Source: JBJHDF01 sp050486405 (lineage in GTDB: Bacteria; Pseudomonadota; Gammaproteobacteria; Pseudomonadales; Cellvibrionaceae). Taken from it: DNA of 64,000 bases. Position 1 is the stretch's first letter. Each line of letters begins with the position of its first letter. Position numbers and translations under genes: made by a program. Below are positions 9,118-18,462 of this stretch, one piece after another. Where the stretch lies: assembly GCA_050486405.1 (NCBI GenBank), contig JBJHDF010000019.1, positions 17,220 to 81,219 on the forward strand. The letters are read 5' to 3'. The notes beneath the pieces were generated by a model. It made no database searches. It was not told where the DNA came from and worked only from the letters and a program-made list of their open reading frames with translations.

Positions 9118-9218
9118 GAGCTTGGGCCCGGGCTTCCGGGACACGCCGCAAGTACATCCCTGTAGCTCGCCGCCGACATCCTTGTCGACGATGGTCCCGG
9201 AAGCCCGGGCCCAAGCTC
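9118..9218. repeat. 101-bp hairpin repeat element between usp and uup
   Basis: A perfect 25-bp inverted repeat (9118-9142 and 9194-9218; each arm carries GGGCCCGGG-type sequence) encloses 51 bases. The loop contains two related mini-hairpins, TACATCCCTGTA (about 9152-9163) and CGACATCCTTGTCG (about 9174-9187), sharing the core ACATCCyTGT. It lies between convergent genes and could fold into a cruciform or an RNA stem on either strand. The style matches dispersed intergenic repeats of gammaproteobacteria; only one copy is present here, so dispersal is inference. Confidence 0.75.
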
Positions 9219-9272
9219 CTGGGACAACGGCACTTCGAATCACTACGGCAAGACTGCATCCTTAACAGGCTG

Positions 9273-11183
9273 TCAAGAATCGCCCAGTTGTATCTGCTCC
9301 AGCTCCGCCCAGCGCTCAAAGCAGTCTTCCAGTTCCTGCTCCAGCGTTGCCAGCGTTTTCATGTGCTCTTCGGCAACGGCGGGATCGCCGCGAAAGAATG
9401 CCGGGTCCGCGGCTGTCTGTTGCAGTTGTGTCACCTGCTCTTCCAGCGCTTCGATGCGCGCCGGTAACTGGTCAAATTCCCGCTGCAGTTTGTAACTGAG
9501 TTTTTTCTGTCGCGACGGTGCGGCGGTTTTTTCCGGCGACGCACTGACGACAGTGGCTTGGCTGTCCGGTTTGCGCACTGCCGCCCTGTCCGCTTCGGTC
9601 CAGCGTCCCCCCTGGCGCAGCCAGTCGTCGTAGCCGCCCACGTATTCGCGCACGACGCCGCGCCCTTCGAAGGCGATGATGCTGGTAACCAGGTTATTGA
9701 GAAAGGCGCGGTCGTGGCTGACCAGCAATACTGTGCCGTCATAGTCGCCGAGTATGTCTTCGAGCAGCTCCAGGGTTTCCACGTCCAGATCGTTGGTGGG
9801 TTCGTCCAGCACCAGCAGGTTGGCGGGCTTGCTGAACAGTTTGGCCAGCAGCACCCGGTTGCGCTCACCGCCGGACAGGGCGCGCAGGGGGGTGCGCGCC
9901 CGCTCGCCGGTAAAGAGAAAATCGCCCAGCCAGGAGATTACGTGCTTCTGCTTGCCGGCGATCTCGATGTATTCGCGTCCTTCGGCGATGTTGTCGACGG
10001 CGTTGCTGTCCAGGTCCAGCTGTTCGCGCAACTGGTCGAAGTAGGCGATCTGCAGATTGGTGCCCAGGCGCACCTTGCCTGATTGGGGTTCGAGCTGGCC
10101 CAGAATCAGTTTCAGCAGGGTGCTTTTGCCGGCGCCGTTGGCGCCCACCAGACCGATGCGGTCGCCGCGCACGATGGTGGTGGAGAAGTCGCGCACAATG
10201 GGTCTGTCCCAGGCATAGCTGACAGCGGTGAGTTCGGCCACCAGTTTGCCGGAGCTTTCGCCGCTGGCCATGGCGAAGCTGACATTGCCCTGCTGTTCGC
10301 GCCGCTGCGAACGCTGACGCCGCAGGTCTTTCAGGGCGCGCACGCGGCCTTCGTTGCGGGTGCGACGGGCCTTGATACCCTGGCGTATCCAGGCTTCTTC
10401 CTGGGCCAGTTTTTTGTCGAACAGGGCGTTGTGCCGGACCTCTTCCGCCAGCGCCCGCTCCCGGTATTCCAGATAGCTGCGGTAGTCACCCGCCCAGGTG
10501 CGCAACCGGCCGCGATCCAGCTCGGCAATATGCGTGGCGAGAGACTGCAACAAAGCCCGGTCGTGGGTGATAAAGACCAGGGCACCGCCAAAGGCCAGCA
10601 GTTGTTTTTCCAGCCATTCGATGGCGGCGATGTCCAGGTGGTTGGTGGGTTCGTCCAGCAGTAACAGGTCCGGCTCCAACACCAGAGCCCGGGCCAGGGA
10701 TACCCGCCGCCGCCAGCCGCCGGAGAGTTCCCCCATCAGCGCCTCGGCGGGCAGTTCCAGACGGGTGAGTACTGCCTCTACGCGCTGTTGCAGCGCCCAG
10801 CCGTCGCCGGCTTCGATCTTCTGTTGCAGGGGCGCCAGTTGCGCCAGGGCGGCCTCGCTGCCGTCGCTGGCCAGGCGGTGGTATTCGGCCAGTATCTCGC
10901 CCATGCCCTGCAGGCCGCTGGCCACCACATCGAACACCCGGCGCTGGTCCGCCTCGGGCAGGTCCTGCTCCAGCCGCGCCACCCGCAGGCTGCGGTCACG
11001 GATCACCTCACCGCTGTCCAGTTCCACCTCGCCGGCCAGCACTTTCAGTAGCGTGGACTTGCCGGCGCCGTTGCGGCCGATCAGACACAGGCGCTGGCCT
11101 TTGTCCACGGTCAGGTCGACGCCGTCCAGCAGCACCTGAAGGCCGTAGCTGAGCCTGGCTTTTTCAATTTTTATCAAGGACAT
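9273..11183 (-). CDS. uup: ABC-F ATPase Uup
   Basis: 636 residues with two ABC cassettes and no membrane domain. Walker A motifs are GRNGAGKST (near residue 36) and GANGAGKST (near residue 346); signatures are LSGGWRRRV and LSGGERNRV; both Walker B motifs read LLLDEPTN or LVLDEPTN. After the second cassette comes a linker and a C-terminal coiled coil (KKLSYKLQREFDQL onward), the feature that separates Uup from EttA/YheS. Uup acts in the cytoplasm on ribosomes or DNA and affects precise transposon excision and branched DNA in E. coli. Divergent from slt. Confidence 0.93.
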   Translation of the reverse strand: MSLIKIEKARLSYGLQVLLDGVDLTVDKGQRLCLIGRNGAGKSTLLKVLAGEVELDSGEVIRDRSLRVARLEQDLPEADQRRVFDVVASGLQGMGEILAEYHRLASDGSEAALAQLAPLQQKIEAGDGWALQQRVEAVLTRLELPAEALMGELSGGWRRRVSLARALVLEPDLLLLDEPTNHLDIAAIEWLEKQLLAFGGALVFITHDRALLQSLATHIAELDRGRLRTWAGDYRSYLEYRERALAEEVRHNALFDKKLAQEEAWIRQGIKARRTRNEGRVRALKDLRRQRSQRREQQGNVSFAMASGESSGKLVAELTAVSYAWDRPIVRDFSTTIVRGDRIGLVGANGAGKSTLLKLILGQLEPQSGKVRLGTNLQIAYFDQLREQLDLDSNAVDNIAEGREYIEIAGKQKHVISWLGDFLFTGERARTPLRALSGGERNRVLLAKLFSKPANLLVLDEPTNDLDVETLELLEDILGDYDGTVLLVSHDRAFLNNLVTSIIAFEGRGVVREYVGGYDDWLRQGGRWTEADRAAVRKPDSQATVVSASPEKTAAPSRQKKLSYKLQREFDQLPARIEALEEQVTQLQQTAADPAFFRGDPAVAEEHMKTLATLEQELEDCFERWAELEQIQLGDS

Positions 11184-11344
11184 AGGCTGGATAGTTAAAC
11201 TATTCTCAAGTTTCTATAACAAACTGGCGAAAGCCCACCGGGGCTGATATGCTCAATGGACAGGTGTGGCGGCGCGTGCATGATACAGGGTTTGCCCGGC
11301 GGCCTCCACGCAAGGATTGGGTCTGTTTTTGCGGGTAGCGAAGT

Positions 11345-13321
11345 ATGGCAAAACCTCGGCCGGCACTCTGTGTGCTGACGGTGTCTCTCGTAGTGTCAGT
11401 TCTGGCAGCACTGCCGCTGGCGGCCCAGTCCGTGGAGGAAACGGCGGTCCGGCCCGACCGCAGCGAGCAGCGCCAGCAGTTCCAGGCCGCGGAAGCGGCC
11501 CTGCGCCAGCGCCAGCTCACGCGCTACCGGGCGCTGCTGCCTGGCCTGGAAGACTACCCACTATTACCCTACCTGCACTATCAGGATATCAGCCGCCGTC
11601 TGTCTACCCTGCCCCGGGAGGACGTCAACCGCTTTCTGGCCGAGGAGGGCGATTCCTTTCTCGGCGAGCGGCTGCGCCGCCAGTGGCTGCAGACCCTGGC
11701 CTCGCGGCGCCAGTGGCAACACTTCCTGAGCGCCTACGATCCCCGCCTGAACGGCATCGAACTCACCTGCCTCTATCTGCAGGCGCGGCTGGAAACTGGT
11801 GACAGCACCGCTCTGGACCCGGTGGCCGAGCTCTGGTCCGTCGGCCACTCCCAGCCCGATGGCTGCGACCCCCTGTTCGCCCTGTGGATGAAGTCCAGCC
11901 GCTTTACCGACGAGGTCCGCTGGGAGCGCCACAAGCTGGCGATTTCTGCCCGCAATCAGGGGCTGGCCGGCTATGTCCGCCGCTTGATGAGCGACGAACA
12001 GCGGGCGCTGGCGGAGCTGTACCTGAGCGTGGACCGCAACCCGGGACAACTGGAGCGTCAGGCCCGTTTCTCGGCCCAGTCCAGACCCATGCAGGACATC
12101 ATTCTCAACGGCCTGCAGCGGCTGGCCCTGCGCGATGCCCCGCTGGCCCTGGAGCTCTGGCAGCGCTACGACGCCCAGCAACTGTTCGACGAGGCCGAAC
12201 GGGGTTACACCCAGCATCACATTGCCACCCGACTGGCTCGCCAGGGTTACCTGACCGAGGCCGAGGCGCTGCTGGACAAGTCACCGCGGCTGACCAGTGA
12301 GGATCTGATCGAGTGGCTGATCCGCGACGCCCTGAGCAAGCAGCAGTGGACCCGGGTCACCCGATTGATCGGGCGCCTGCCCGAGAGTGGCCAGGAGTCC
12401 GAGCGCTGGCGCTACTGGCGGGCCCGGGCGCTGGAAGCCGGCCAGATGACCCTGGCCGAGGGTGATGAAACTCCCGAGGCAATCTACGCCAGTATCGCCG
12501 CCAACCGCAGCTTCTACGGCTTTCTCTCCGCCGACCGCCTGGGCCGCGACTACCATCTGCTGGACCGCCCCATTCAGGTGTCCGATGAACTGCTGCGCGA
12601 AATCGAGTTTCGCCCGGGCATACAGCGCGCCCGGGAACTGTACATTCTGGGTGATCACCAGGCCATGCGCCGGGAGTGGTTCCACACCATCGGTCAGTTG
12701 AACCAGGAGGAACTGGCGGCCTCGGGCAAACTGGCCGAGAGCTGGGGCTGGTACCGCAAAAGCATCCACTCCATGATTCAGGCCCGCCACTGGGACGACC
12801 TGCAACTGCGCTTTCCCCTGGCCTATCAGGACCAGGTGGCCAGTGCCGCCCGGGACACGGCCATCAATCCCCACCTGCTGTTTGCGATAGCGCGGCAGGA
12901 GAGCGCCTTCTCCCACGACGCCCGCTCTCCGGCCGGTGCCCTGGGCCTGATGCAGTTGCTGCCGTCCACCGCCCAGTACACTGCGCGACGCAATGGCATT
13001 CCCTACCGCCACCAGCACGATCTGCTGCAACCGGAAAAAAATATTGCCCTGGGCAGCCGCTACCTGCACCAGTTGCTGAACGAGTTCGACGGCAACCGCA
13101 TTCTCGCCGCCGCCGCCTACAACGCCGGACCAACGCGCGTCAAACAGTGGCTGCAGAATTCACAGCAGCAACTGCCCTACGATATCTGGATCGAAACCAT
13201 TCCCTTCCGCGAGACCCGGGGCTATGTGCAGAATGTGCTGGCCTTCTCGGTGATCTACGGCTATCGCACCGGCGAGCGGCAACCCTTCATTACCCAGGCC
13301 GAGGCGGAGAGCCGACTATAG
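11345..13321 (+). CDS. slt: soluble lytic murein transglycosylase
   Basis: 658 residues, the usual Slt70 length. An N-terminal signal peptide (cleavage near LAAQS) is followed by a long alpha-superhelical U/L region and the C-terminal catalytic lysozyme-like domain. The catalytic glutamate is E519 in ARQESAFSHDA; supporting motifs are GALGLMQLLPSTA and AAAYNAGPTRV. The periplasmic enzyme cleaves the MurNAc-GlcNAc bond with formation of 1,6-anhydroMurNAc during wall turnover. Divergent from uup across 160 bases and convergent with the small thioredoxin-fold gene. Confidence 0.95.
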   Translation: MAKPRPALCVLTVSLVVSVLAALPLAAQSVEETAVRPDRSEQRQQFQAAEAALRQRQLTRYRALLPGLEDYPLLPYLHYQDISRRLSTLPREDVNRFLAEEGDSFLGERLRRQWLQTLASRRQWQHFLSAYDPRLNGIELTCLYLQARLETGDSTALDPVAELWSVGHSQPDGCDPLFALWMKSSRFTDEVRWERHKLAISARNQGLAGYVRRLMSDEQRALAELYLSVDRNPGQLERQARFSAQSRPMQDIILNGLQRLALRDAPLALELWQRYDAQQLFDEAERGYTQHHIATRLARQGYLTEAEALLDKSPRLTSEDLIEWLIRDALSKQQWTRVTRLIGRLPESGQESERWRYWRARALEAGQMTLAEGDETPEAIYASIAANRSFYGFLSADRLGRDYHLLDRPIQVSDELLREIEFRPGIQRARELYILGDHQAMRREWFHTIGQLNQEELAASGKLAESWGWYRKSIHSMIQARHWDDLQLRFPLAYQDQVASAARDTAINPHLLFAIARQESAFSHDARSPAGALGLMQLLPSTAQYTARRNGIPYRHQHDLLQPEKNIALGSRYLHQLLNEFDGNRILAAAAYNAGPTRVKQWLQNSQQQLPYDIWIETIPFRETRGYVQNVLAFSVIYGYRTGERQPFITQAEAESRL

Positions 13322-13359
13322 ATAAAGGGAAAAGCAGTGTCCGGGTTGGTTGTGAGGAG

Positions 13360-13605
13360 TCAAGGGGCTTGGCGACAGAAATCCCGGAGTTGGTCGGTGG
13401 TGAAGGGCCAGCCGAGTTCGGGGCCCAGGGGGGAGAGCGCGACTACGGGTATGCGGATGCCGTAGCGTTCAATCAGGTCGTCGCTGTCGGCGATGTCGAT
13501 TTCCTGCAACTGCCATTGCAATTCAGCCAGTACCGGCCAGATTTCAACCCTGGCTTTTTCACACAGGTGACAGCCGGCGGTGGTGTACAAATAAACTACG
13601 GACAT
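13360..13605 (-). CDS. glutaredoxin-like thioredoxin-fold protein (DUF836 type)
   Basis: 81 residues, about the minimal thioredoxin fold. It opens VVYLYTTAGCHLC, with a CxxC active site at C12/C15 after the first beta strand, and has a cis-Pro-like IPVV near residue 53. Small cytoplasmic members of this family (glutaredoxin-like, COG0695/DUF836) are presumed thiol-disulfide reductants; no partner is evident. It lies 56 bases downstream of the DUF5610 gene on the same strand. Confidence 0.85.
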   Translation of the reverse strand: MSVVYLYTTAGCHLCEKARVEIWPVLAELQWQLQEIDIADSDDLIERYGIRIPVVALSPLGPELGWPFTTDQLRDFCRQAP

Positions 13606-13661
13606 AAAAAACCTGCTGCATACGCCTGTTGCCGGGCATTATACAGCAGGTTGGGTCAATG

Positions 13662-14858
13662 CTACTCCGCTTCAAACTTTGCCAGTATCATCTCGACAAA
13701 CTCCCGGAAGCGCTGCGCCGGCGACGGCGTTTCGCCCTCCTGCTCCGCCACCACTTTCCCGGCCAAGTCCGACAGCAGTTCCGCCGGGCGGGGGAACTCC
13801 GACGCACTGTCCAGGGCGTCCAGCAGACCGCGCACAAAGTCGCCGAGGGGCTGCAGGGAGTCGCTGATGGCGGGAGCCGCGCTCTGGTCCTGGGCGCTGT
13901 AGGCGGCACTGACCCTTTTGACTTCCACCTGAGTCAGGCTCAATGAAAAAGCCAGTATCTGCTCGCTGTCGTAACCGATGGACAGGGCCTGCTCAAAGGC
14001 GGAGTCCAGATCGCCATTGAAAAAACTCTGCGCCAATTGCTGCACCTGTCCCAACAGCTCCTCTATGGCCTGTTTTTCCGCTGCGCTGAGATCGCCTTCC
14101 ACCACCCAGTTGAAGCTGCGGGATTCGGCGGCGCTCACTGCGGTCTTGCCGCCGACAAAGGAGGCCGACTGGGCGCTGCTCTGGGTGGCGTTGATGGTGA
14201 CCTTGTCGCCCTCGGCGGTAGTCAGTTGAAAGCTGAAGCGGCTGGCGCTGGCGAACTCGTAGCTGCCCGCCGCCAGGGTTTTGCGAGCCTCGGCACCGGC
14301 GGCGCGCACCTCCTTGTCTGCAGGCTGCTGTCGGGCTGAGTCATCCTGGCTGTTGATCAGGCGGTCGCGCAGTTGGTCAATACCGTTCAGCACCAGGTCG
14401 TAGGTCCTGCCGATGTCTTCCTTGATCTCCGGCGACAGCATGCTCAACGCTTTGAGCTTCTCGCTGGCCTCGGCAAAGCCCTTCTTGAAACCGGCCAGCC
14501 CCGCCTCCAGGCGCGACTCCAGTTGTTCCCTGGTGGCGCCGTCGGCAATATCCATTTTCAGACGGCGTTCGATAAAACCGAGAATATTGGCGGCGGCCTT
14601 CTCCGCCGTCAGCGGCTCAAAGGCCTTGAAGGCGCTGGCGCCGCTGCCCTGGCGCCAACCGAGTTTGGCGTAGGCGTCGGCCAGGGTCTTGTCCACCAAC
14701 TCCAGGGCACTTTGCCGCTTGTCGACCGCGGAAGAAATGGCGGCTGGGGCGGGCGGCCCACTCCGGGAGGGATGCTTGCCCAATAGAGAAGACAACTTGT
14801 TGTCATTTATGGGCATCTGGGATTGGGTTGCCGGGCTGGAACTGAGTGGCAGTGACAT
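13662..14858 (-). CDS. DUF5610 domain protein
   Basis: 398 residues, no signal peptide or membrane helix. The region from about residue 50 to 165 (ending GIDQLRDRLI, with AAANILGFIERRL inside) matches my recollection of DUF5610, a helical family of marine and Pseudomonas-type gammaproteobacteria. The C-terminal half is beta-rich, with alternating Ser/Thr and acidic residues, then a helical end. The N-terminal 40 residues are Ser/Pro-rich and probably disordered. Function unknown. The upstream 250 bases separate it from the divergent lipoprotein gene at 15108. Confidence 0.78.
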   Translation of the reverse strand: MSLPLSSSPATQSQMPINDNKLSSLLGKHPSRSGPPAPAAISSAVDKRQSALELVDKTLADAYAKLGWRQGSGASAFKAFEPLTAEKAAANILGFIERRLKMDIADGATREQLESRLEAGLAGFKKGFAEASEKLKALSMLSPEIKEDIGRTYDLVLNGIDQLRDRLINSQDDSARQQPADKEVRAAGAEARKTLAAGSYEFASASRFSFQLTTAEGDKVTINATQSSAQSASFVGGKTAVSAAESRSFNWVVEGDLSAAEKQAIEELLGQVQQLAQSFFNGDLDSAFEQALSIGYDSEQILAFSLSLTQVEVKRVSAAYSAQDQSAAPAISDSLQPLGDFVRGLLDALDSASEFPRPAELLSDLAGKVVAEQEGETPSPAQRFREFVEMILAKFEAE

Positions 14859-15107
14859 AAGGCCCCCGTGCTGGTTTTAGTGGGTGTATCAGGCGCTATC
14901 GACCAACCCGCTGCAAACTTTAGCGTTTTCCGAAACATTCACGCCCCGACCGTTCGCAAGGGATACAGGAAGCGTGCGGGTGCGCAAGAAAGGCTCCCCG
15001 GTGGCGCATTAGTTGCCAAACCCCACCAAACTGGTAAACTGTCCGCGCCCGACTTTTGCTTCCGTGCACACACGACCGGATCCCACCACCTACAGAGAAT
15101 AAAAAGA

Positions 15108-15854
15108 ATGAAAGCAAGCACCCCAAGATCCAGTTTTGCAGCCTGGGCAGCGGGAGCGGTTGTACTGATGCTCGGCGGATGCAACCTGAGCGGACTCCAA
15201 TGTAGCCAGGACGGCGGGACACTATCAGTACAGGCTCAGCACAACTGGCTGTTTTTTGAAGAGTTTATGTCGGAATTCCCCCTGCCCCCCGAATTCTTCA
15301 CCGGCGTCGGTGTGGCATTCGCAGTGGGCTCCCAACCGGGGTGGAGTCCGACTACCGCCAACTACACCTACACTCAGGGGGGAAGCGGTCTGCCGGCCGC
15401 CAACCTGACGCCAACCACCGATCTGGAGTCGTTCTTCAGTGAACTGGACGAGGTCATATTCGAGTGTGAGTTTGGTAATCCACTGTTGGACGAAGGCAAC
15501 CCATTCTATTACGTCAGCCCCGCCAACAGCCTGAGTTTTCTCAACGCGGACACCGGCAATCTGAGCTTTCAGGTAAACGGTGCGAGTGCACCTCCCAACC
15601 AGCTTACCATGGGGATCGCCATTTACTTCCTCATTGAGGAGGAAGTCGATGATGAGGTCTTTTCCGGCGCCTTTGTACTCTGCCTGCCGCCAGACATGGA
15701 TGAAACACCCGTTGAGTTCACCTCGATCATGAGCACATCCTGCGGGCTGATGGCGACAGCCGTACCCTTTCTGGGGCCTTTTGGTCTGGGACTCCTGTCC
15801 CTGCTGCTGGCGCTGACCGCCGGGGCCTCACTGCGCCGCGCACCCCGGTCGTAA
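15108..15854 (+). CDS. lipoprotein with C-terminal sorting-like tail, unknown function
   Basis: 248 residues from ATG 15108; the frame is open upstream to 14868, but that stretch lacks coding character. The N-terminus has a lipobox-like LGGC (Cys near residue 25) after a hydrophobic segment. The C-terminus has a motif PFLGPFGLG, a hydrophobic helix, and an Arg-containing end (LRRAPRS), the layout of IPTL-type CTERM sorting tails. Carrying both signals is unusual. The body is acidic with Phe/Pro-rich segments and conserves Cys pairs. Next gene begins 28 bases downstream in the same direction and may be cotranscribed. No family recognised. Confidence 0.72.
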   Translation: MKASTPRSSFAAWAAGAVVLMLGGCNLSGLQCSQDGGTLSVQAQHNWLFFEEFMSEFPLPPEFFTGVGVAFAVGSQPGWSPTTANYTYTQGGSGLPAANLTPTTDLESFFSELDEVIFECEFGNPLLDEGNPFYYVSPANSLSFLNADTGNLSFQVNGASAPPNQLTMGIAIYFLIEEEVDDEVFSGAFVLCLPPDMDETPVEFTSIMSTSCGLMATAVPFLGPFGLGLLSLLLALTAGASLRRAPRS

Positions 15855-15882
15855 CCGACCGGGACGTCTCCCAAGGGTAGCT

Positions 15883-16746
15883 GTGCGCCATTCCGCGTTG
15901 CTTGTCCGGCTGCTGGCAGTGGCGCTGACCGCCCTCGCCGCCTGGCGGTTACCCGGCACCGGCTACTGGCTGCCCCTGGTTTTCGCCCTCGGCCTGGGGC
16001 ACTATGCCCTGGGCTATTACTATTCCCGCCACCGCATTGTCGCCCTGGCCCGTCGCCCCGACGCCGTTATGCTTGCGGTCACCACGGTCGGCCTGGGGGC
16101 GCTGCTGTACTGGTCGGGTTTCTCCCTGATTATTCTGTTTGGCCTGCATCACGCGCTGAACGAGGGCTATTTCCGGCGGCGTTCCGAGAACGCGGAAATC
16201 GCCGATACACTGAGCCCGGGCAGGGCGCTGCTGCACTTTTTGAGTTATTTGGTTATTCTCGGCGGCAGCCTGCCCTTGCGCGGCCTGCCGGTGGCGGCGC
16301 TCTATATCGCTTTGGCATTGGCGGTGCTTTATTACTTGTACCAATTGTGGCGTCTGCCGCAACGCGGTAGTCTCTGGCAATCACACCAGGTGGAGCTTCT
16401 CTCTCTGGTATTCGTGGGAATATCCCTGTGGGTCAACATCAGCTTTCTGCAGGTGGTGCTGTACCACTTCATACTCTGGACACTGCTGCCACTGCCCGAC
16501 ATTTTCGCCAGGAGCAAAGCCGAGACTGCCCGCTACCTGGCGTTGACGGTTTCGGTTACCGGGTTGTTTCTGATGGTATCACCAGTGGGCCTGGGGGGAC
16601 ATTACCAAGGCCTGGTGGGTCTGTTTGCCAGCCAGTTCTATTTCTGGTCCTATCTGCACATCACCACGTCCTTTGTGCTGTCGGACTGTCACCCGCGCTG
16701 GATTACCCAACCGCTGCAATCGGCGGCGCCGGTCAGTTCCGGGTGA
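15883..16746 (+). CDS. polytopic membrane protein with membrane-embedded histidines
   Basis: 287 residues from GTG 15883, preceded by AAGGG about 7 bases upstream. Seven to nine hydrophobic helices cover almost the whole length. Histidines sit inside or at the edges of several helices: GLGHYALGYYYSRHR, FGLHHALNEGY, YHFILW and SYLHITTSF. This pattern is reminiscent of membrane metal-dependent oxygenases or hydroxylases, but I do not recognise the family and the resemblance is weak. It follows the CTERM-tailed lipoprotein by 28 bases. Its last 14 bases overlap the end of the convergent FHA gene. Confidence 0.72.
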   Translation: MRHSALLVRLLAVALTALAAWRLPGTGYWLPLVFALGLGHYALGYYYSRHRIVALARRPDAVMLAVTTVGLGALLYWSGFSLIILFGLHHALNEGYFRRRSENAEIADTLSPGRALLHFLSYLVILGGSLPLRGLPVAALYIALALAVLYYLYQLWRLPQRGSLWQSHQVELLSLVFVGISLWVNISFLQVVLYHFILWTLLPLPDIFARSKAETARYLALTVSVTGLFLMVSPVGLGGHYQGLVGLFASQFYFWSYLHITTSFVLSDCHPRWITQPLQSAAPVSSG

Positions 16747-17626
16747 GCACCAGCGCCACTACCACGACCACCACCAACACCACCAGTATGGCCATGCCCG
16801 CCCGCCCTTTGCGGGGGCTATCAGCCTTGTCCTGCTCGGAGGCCCTGGCATGCACCGACGCTCGGTTGGTGGCACCACCACCCCCAGCGGCCTTGGGCTT
16901 GGGAGCCGCGGTAGATTTCGCACCCTGTGCCCCAGCACCTTTGGGGCCCCGCACTGAGGTCTTGGTCAGATCGTCCGCCGGGCCGATAACACCGAAACTG
17001 AGTGTATCAAAGCGCAACTCGTCGCCGCGCTTGACCCGCGCCTCGGTGATCCGCTTGCCATTGAGAAAGGTACCATTGGAGGAATCCAGATCCTTGACGT
17101 ACAGCAGACCATCGACCACCTTCAGTTCAGCGTGGCGCCGGGACAGGTGGGCAGCCGGCAGGCTGATATCACAGTCGCTGGAACGACCTATGATATTGAG
17201 CGGCTTCAGGGGAAATACCCGATTGGACAGGGACTCGTGGTTGGCTTTCAGGGCCCAGCCGGTCACTTTCGGCGCCCGCACCTGAGTAACTCCCGGCCCC
17301 ACCGGCTTGGTAGCCGCCACCCGCTCGGCTGGAGCTTCGCGCTTGGGGTCAACAATCTGCAGTTCGGTATCGCCTACAGTCAGAATATCTTCAGGCTTGA
17401 GCGCACAACTGCCGGTAACCTCGGTTTCATTGACGAACACTGGCCGGCCACTGACCAGGTTCTTCAGGGTCAGGCGCTCGTTGTCCACCAGGATTTCCAC
17501 ATGGTTATCGGCCACCCGCTCATCGTTGAGCACCATGTCATTACTGGATTTGCGACCTATGGAAACTTTGGGCTCTACCAGCCACACCGCATTGTACTTG
17601 TTATTCTTTAAGCGGATCTTCAACAT
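16733..17626 (-). CDS. double FHA-domain protein with C-terminal membrane anchor
   Basis: 297 residues. The first FHA domain (about residues 20-90) opens VSIGRKSSNDMVL; the second (about 135-210) carries the classic GRSSDCDISL, LSRRHAEL and SSNGTFLNGK segments. A Gly/Ala/Lys-rich linker leads to a single C-terminal helix (residues ~275-294, poly-Val) and a short basic end, so it looks tail-anchored with FHA domains in the cytoplasm. FHA domains bind phosphothreonine peptides, implying a Ser/Thr kinase partner elsewhere in the genome. It lies 131 bases downstream of the histidine kinase gene on the same strand. Confidence 0.9.
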   Translation of the reverse strand: MLKIRLKNNKYNAVWLVEPKVSIGRKSSNDMVLNDERVADNHVEILVDNERLTLKNLVSGRPVFVNETEVTGSCALKPEDILTVGDTELQIVDPKREAPAERVAATKPVGPGVTQVRAPKVTGWALKANHESLSNRVFPLKPLNIIGRSSDCDISLPAAHLSRRHAELKVVDGLLYVKDLDSSNGTFLNGKRITEARVKRGDELRFDTLSFGVIGPADDLTKTSVRGPKGAGAQGAKSTAAPKPKAAGGGGATNRASVHARASEQDKADSPRKGRAGMAILVVLVVVVVVALVLTRN

Positions 17627-17757
17627 GGCAACAGGTCCTTGGTCTAATGCGTTAGGTGGCTAAATAATGCTATAGCGCCGCTTTTATTTCAACCTCTGCT
17701 CAGGCACCTCAGCCCAGAGCGTAGGGTATTTTCTGGACAGTGCCGCACACCAGGGGT

Positions 17758-18462
17758 TCAGGGCAACAGTATCCGCAGCAGGCCGCCTCCCAGAGGACCA
17801 CCATTACTCAGCTCGATACGGCCGGCACGCGCCCCGGAGCGGTGCAGCTCCGCCACCCGATGGGCAAACAGCAGGCCCAGATTGGTGCTGCCGCTATTGA
17901 ATGAAACACCGGCGTTTTCCTGTCGGGGGGCATCGAGCATGCTCTGGGGGTAACCCTGGCCATCATCGGCGATACTCAAACACAGAAAGTCCCCTTCCAC
18001 TGCGGCGCTCAACTGCAGGCGCTGGCGACAATAACGGGCGGAGTTTACCAGAATATTGTTGATCACACCGCCCACTAGTTCACCATCCAGGTACCAGTGC
18101 AGATCTTCGTCGCAATCCAGCACCACCTCGAGCCTGCGGGTCTGGAAGAGCATATCGTTGCGCGCCACCTGATCCTCGAGTATATCAACAACATAGTGCT
18201 CGTCCACCTGCACCAGCATGGCCTGATTTTCCATCCGGTAGAGCGCCAACAGCTGAATCAACTCGCCGTTTATTCTGGCCGCTTCGTATTCCAGCACAGC
18301 GAAGAGCCTGGCCTGTTCATCGTCCACCGGCGCCGTTTTTTCAATCACCTGCTCCAGCGAAGTGAGCAACATGCCCAGGGAGTTTTTCATATCGTGAACA
18401 CTGGATGCCAATACGAAGGAAAAATCCAGCTCACCATCGGCGTCGTCATCGGCCATGCTCAA
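17758..18462 (-). CDS. small soluble sensor histidine kinase
   Basis: 234 residues without membrane segments or a sensor domain. The H box is SVHDMKNSLG with the phospho-acceptor H23 very near the N-terminus. The HATPase domain shows an N box (NNILVNSARY), a G1 box (IADDGQGYP) and a G2-like box (STNLGLLFAHRV). A kinase this short must receive its signal from a partner; the overlapping response regulator gene is the obvious one. Start ATG overlaps the regulator's TGA stop by 4 bases (ATGA, 18459-18462), a sign of translational coupling. Confidence 0.88.
   Translation of the reverse strand: MSMADDDADGELDFSFVLASSVHDMKNSLGMLLTSLEQVIEKTAPVDDEQARLFAVLEYEAARINGELIQLLALYRMENQAMLVQVDEHYVVDILEDQVARNDMLFQTRRLEVVLDCDEDLHWYLDGELVGGVINNILVNSARYCRQRLQLSAAVEGDFLCLSIADDGQGYPQSMLDAPRQENAGVSFNSGSTNLGLLFAHRVAELHRSGARAGRIELSNGGPLGGGLLRILLP

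Noticed and set aside
14868..15107. Upstream extension of the lipoprotein frame
   Set aside because: The signal peptide begins at ATG 15108; a longer N-terminus would bury it.
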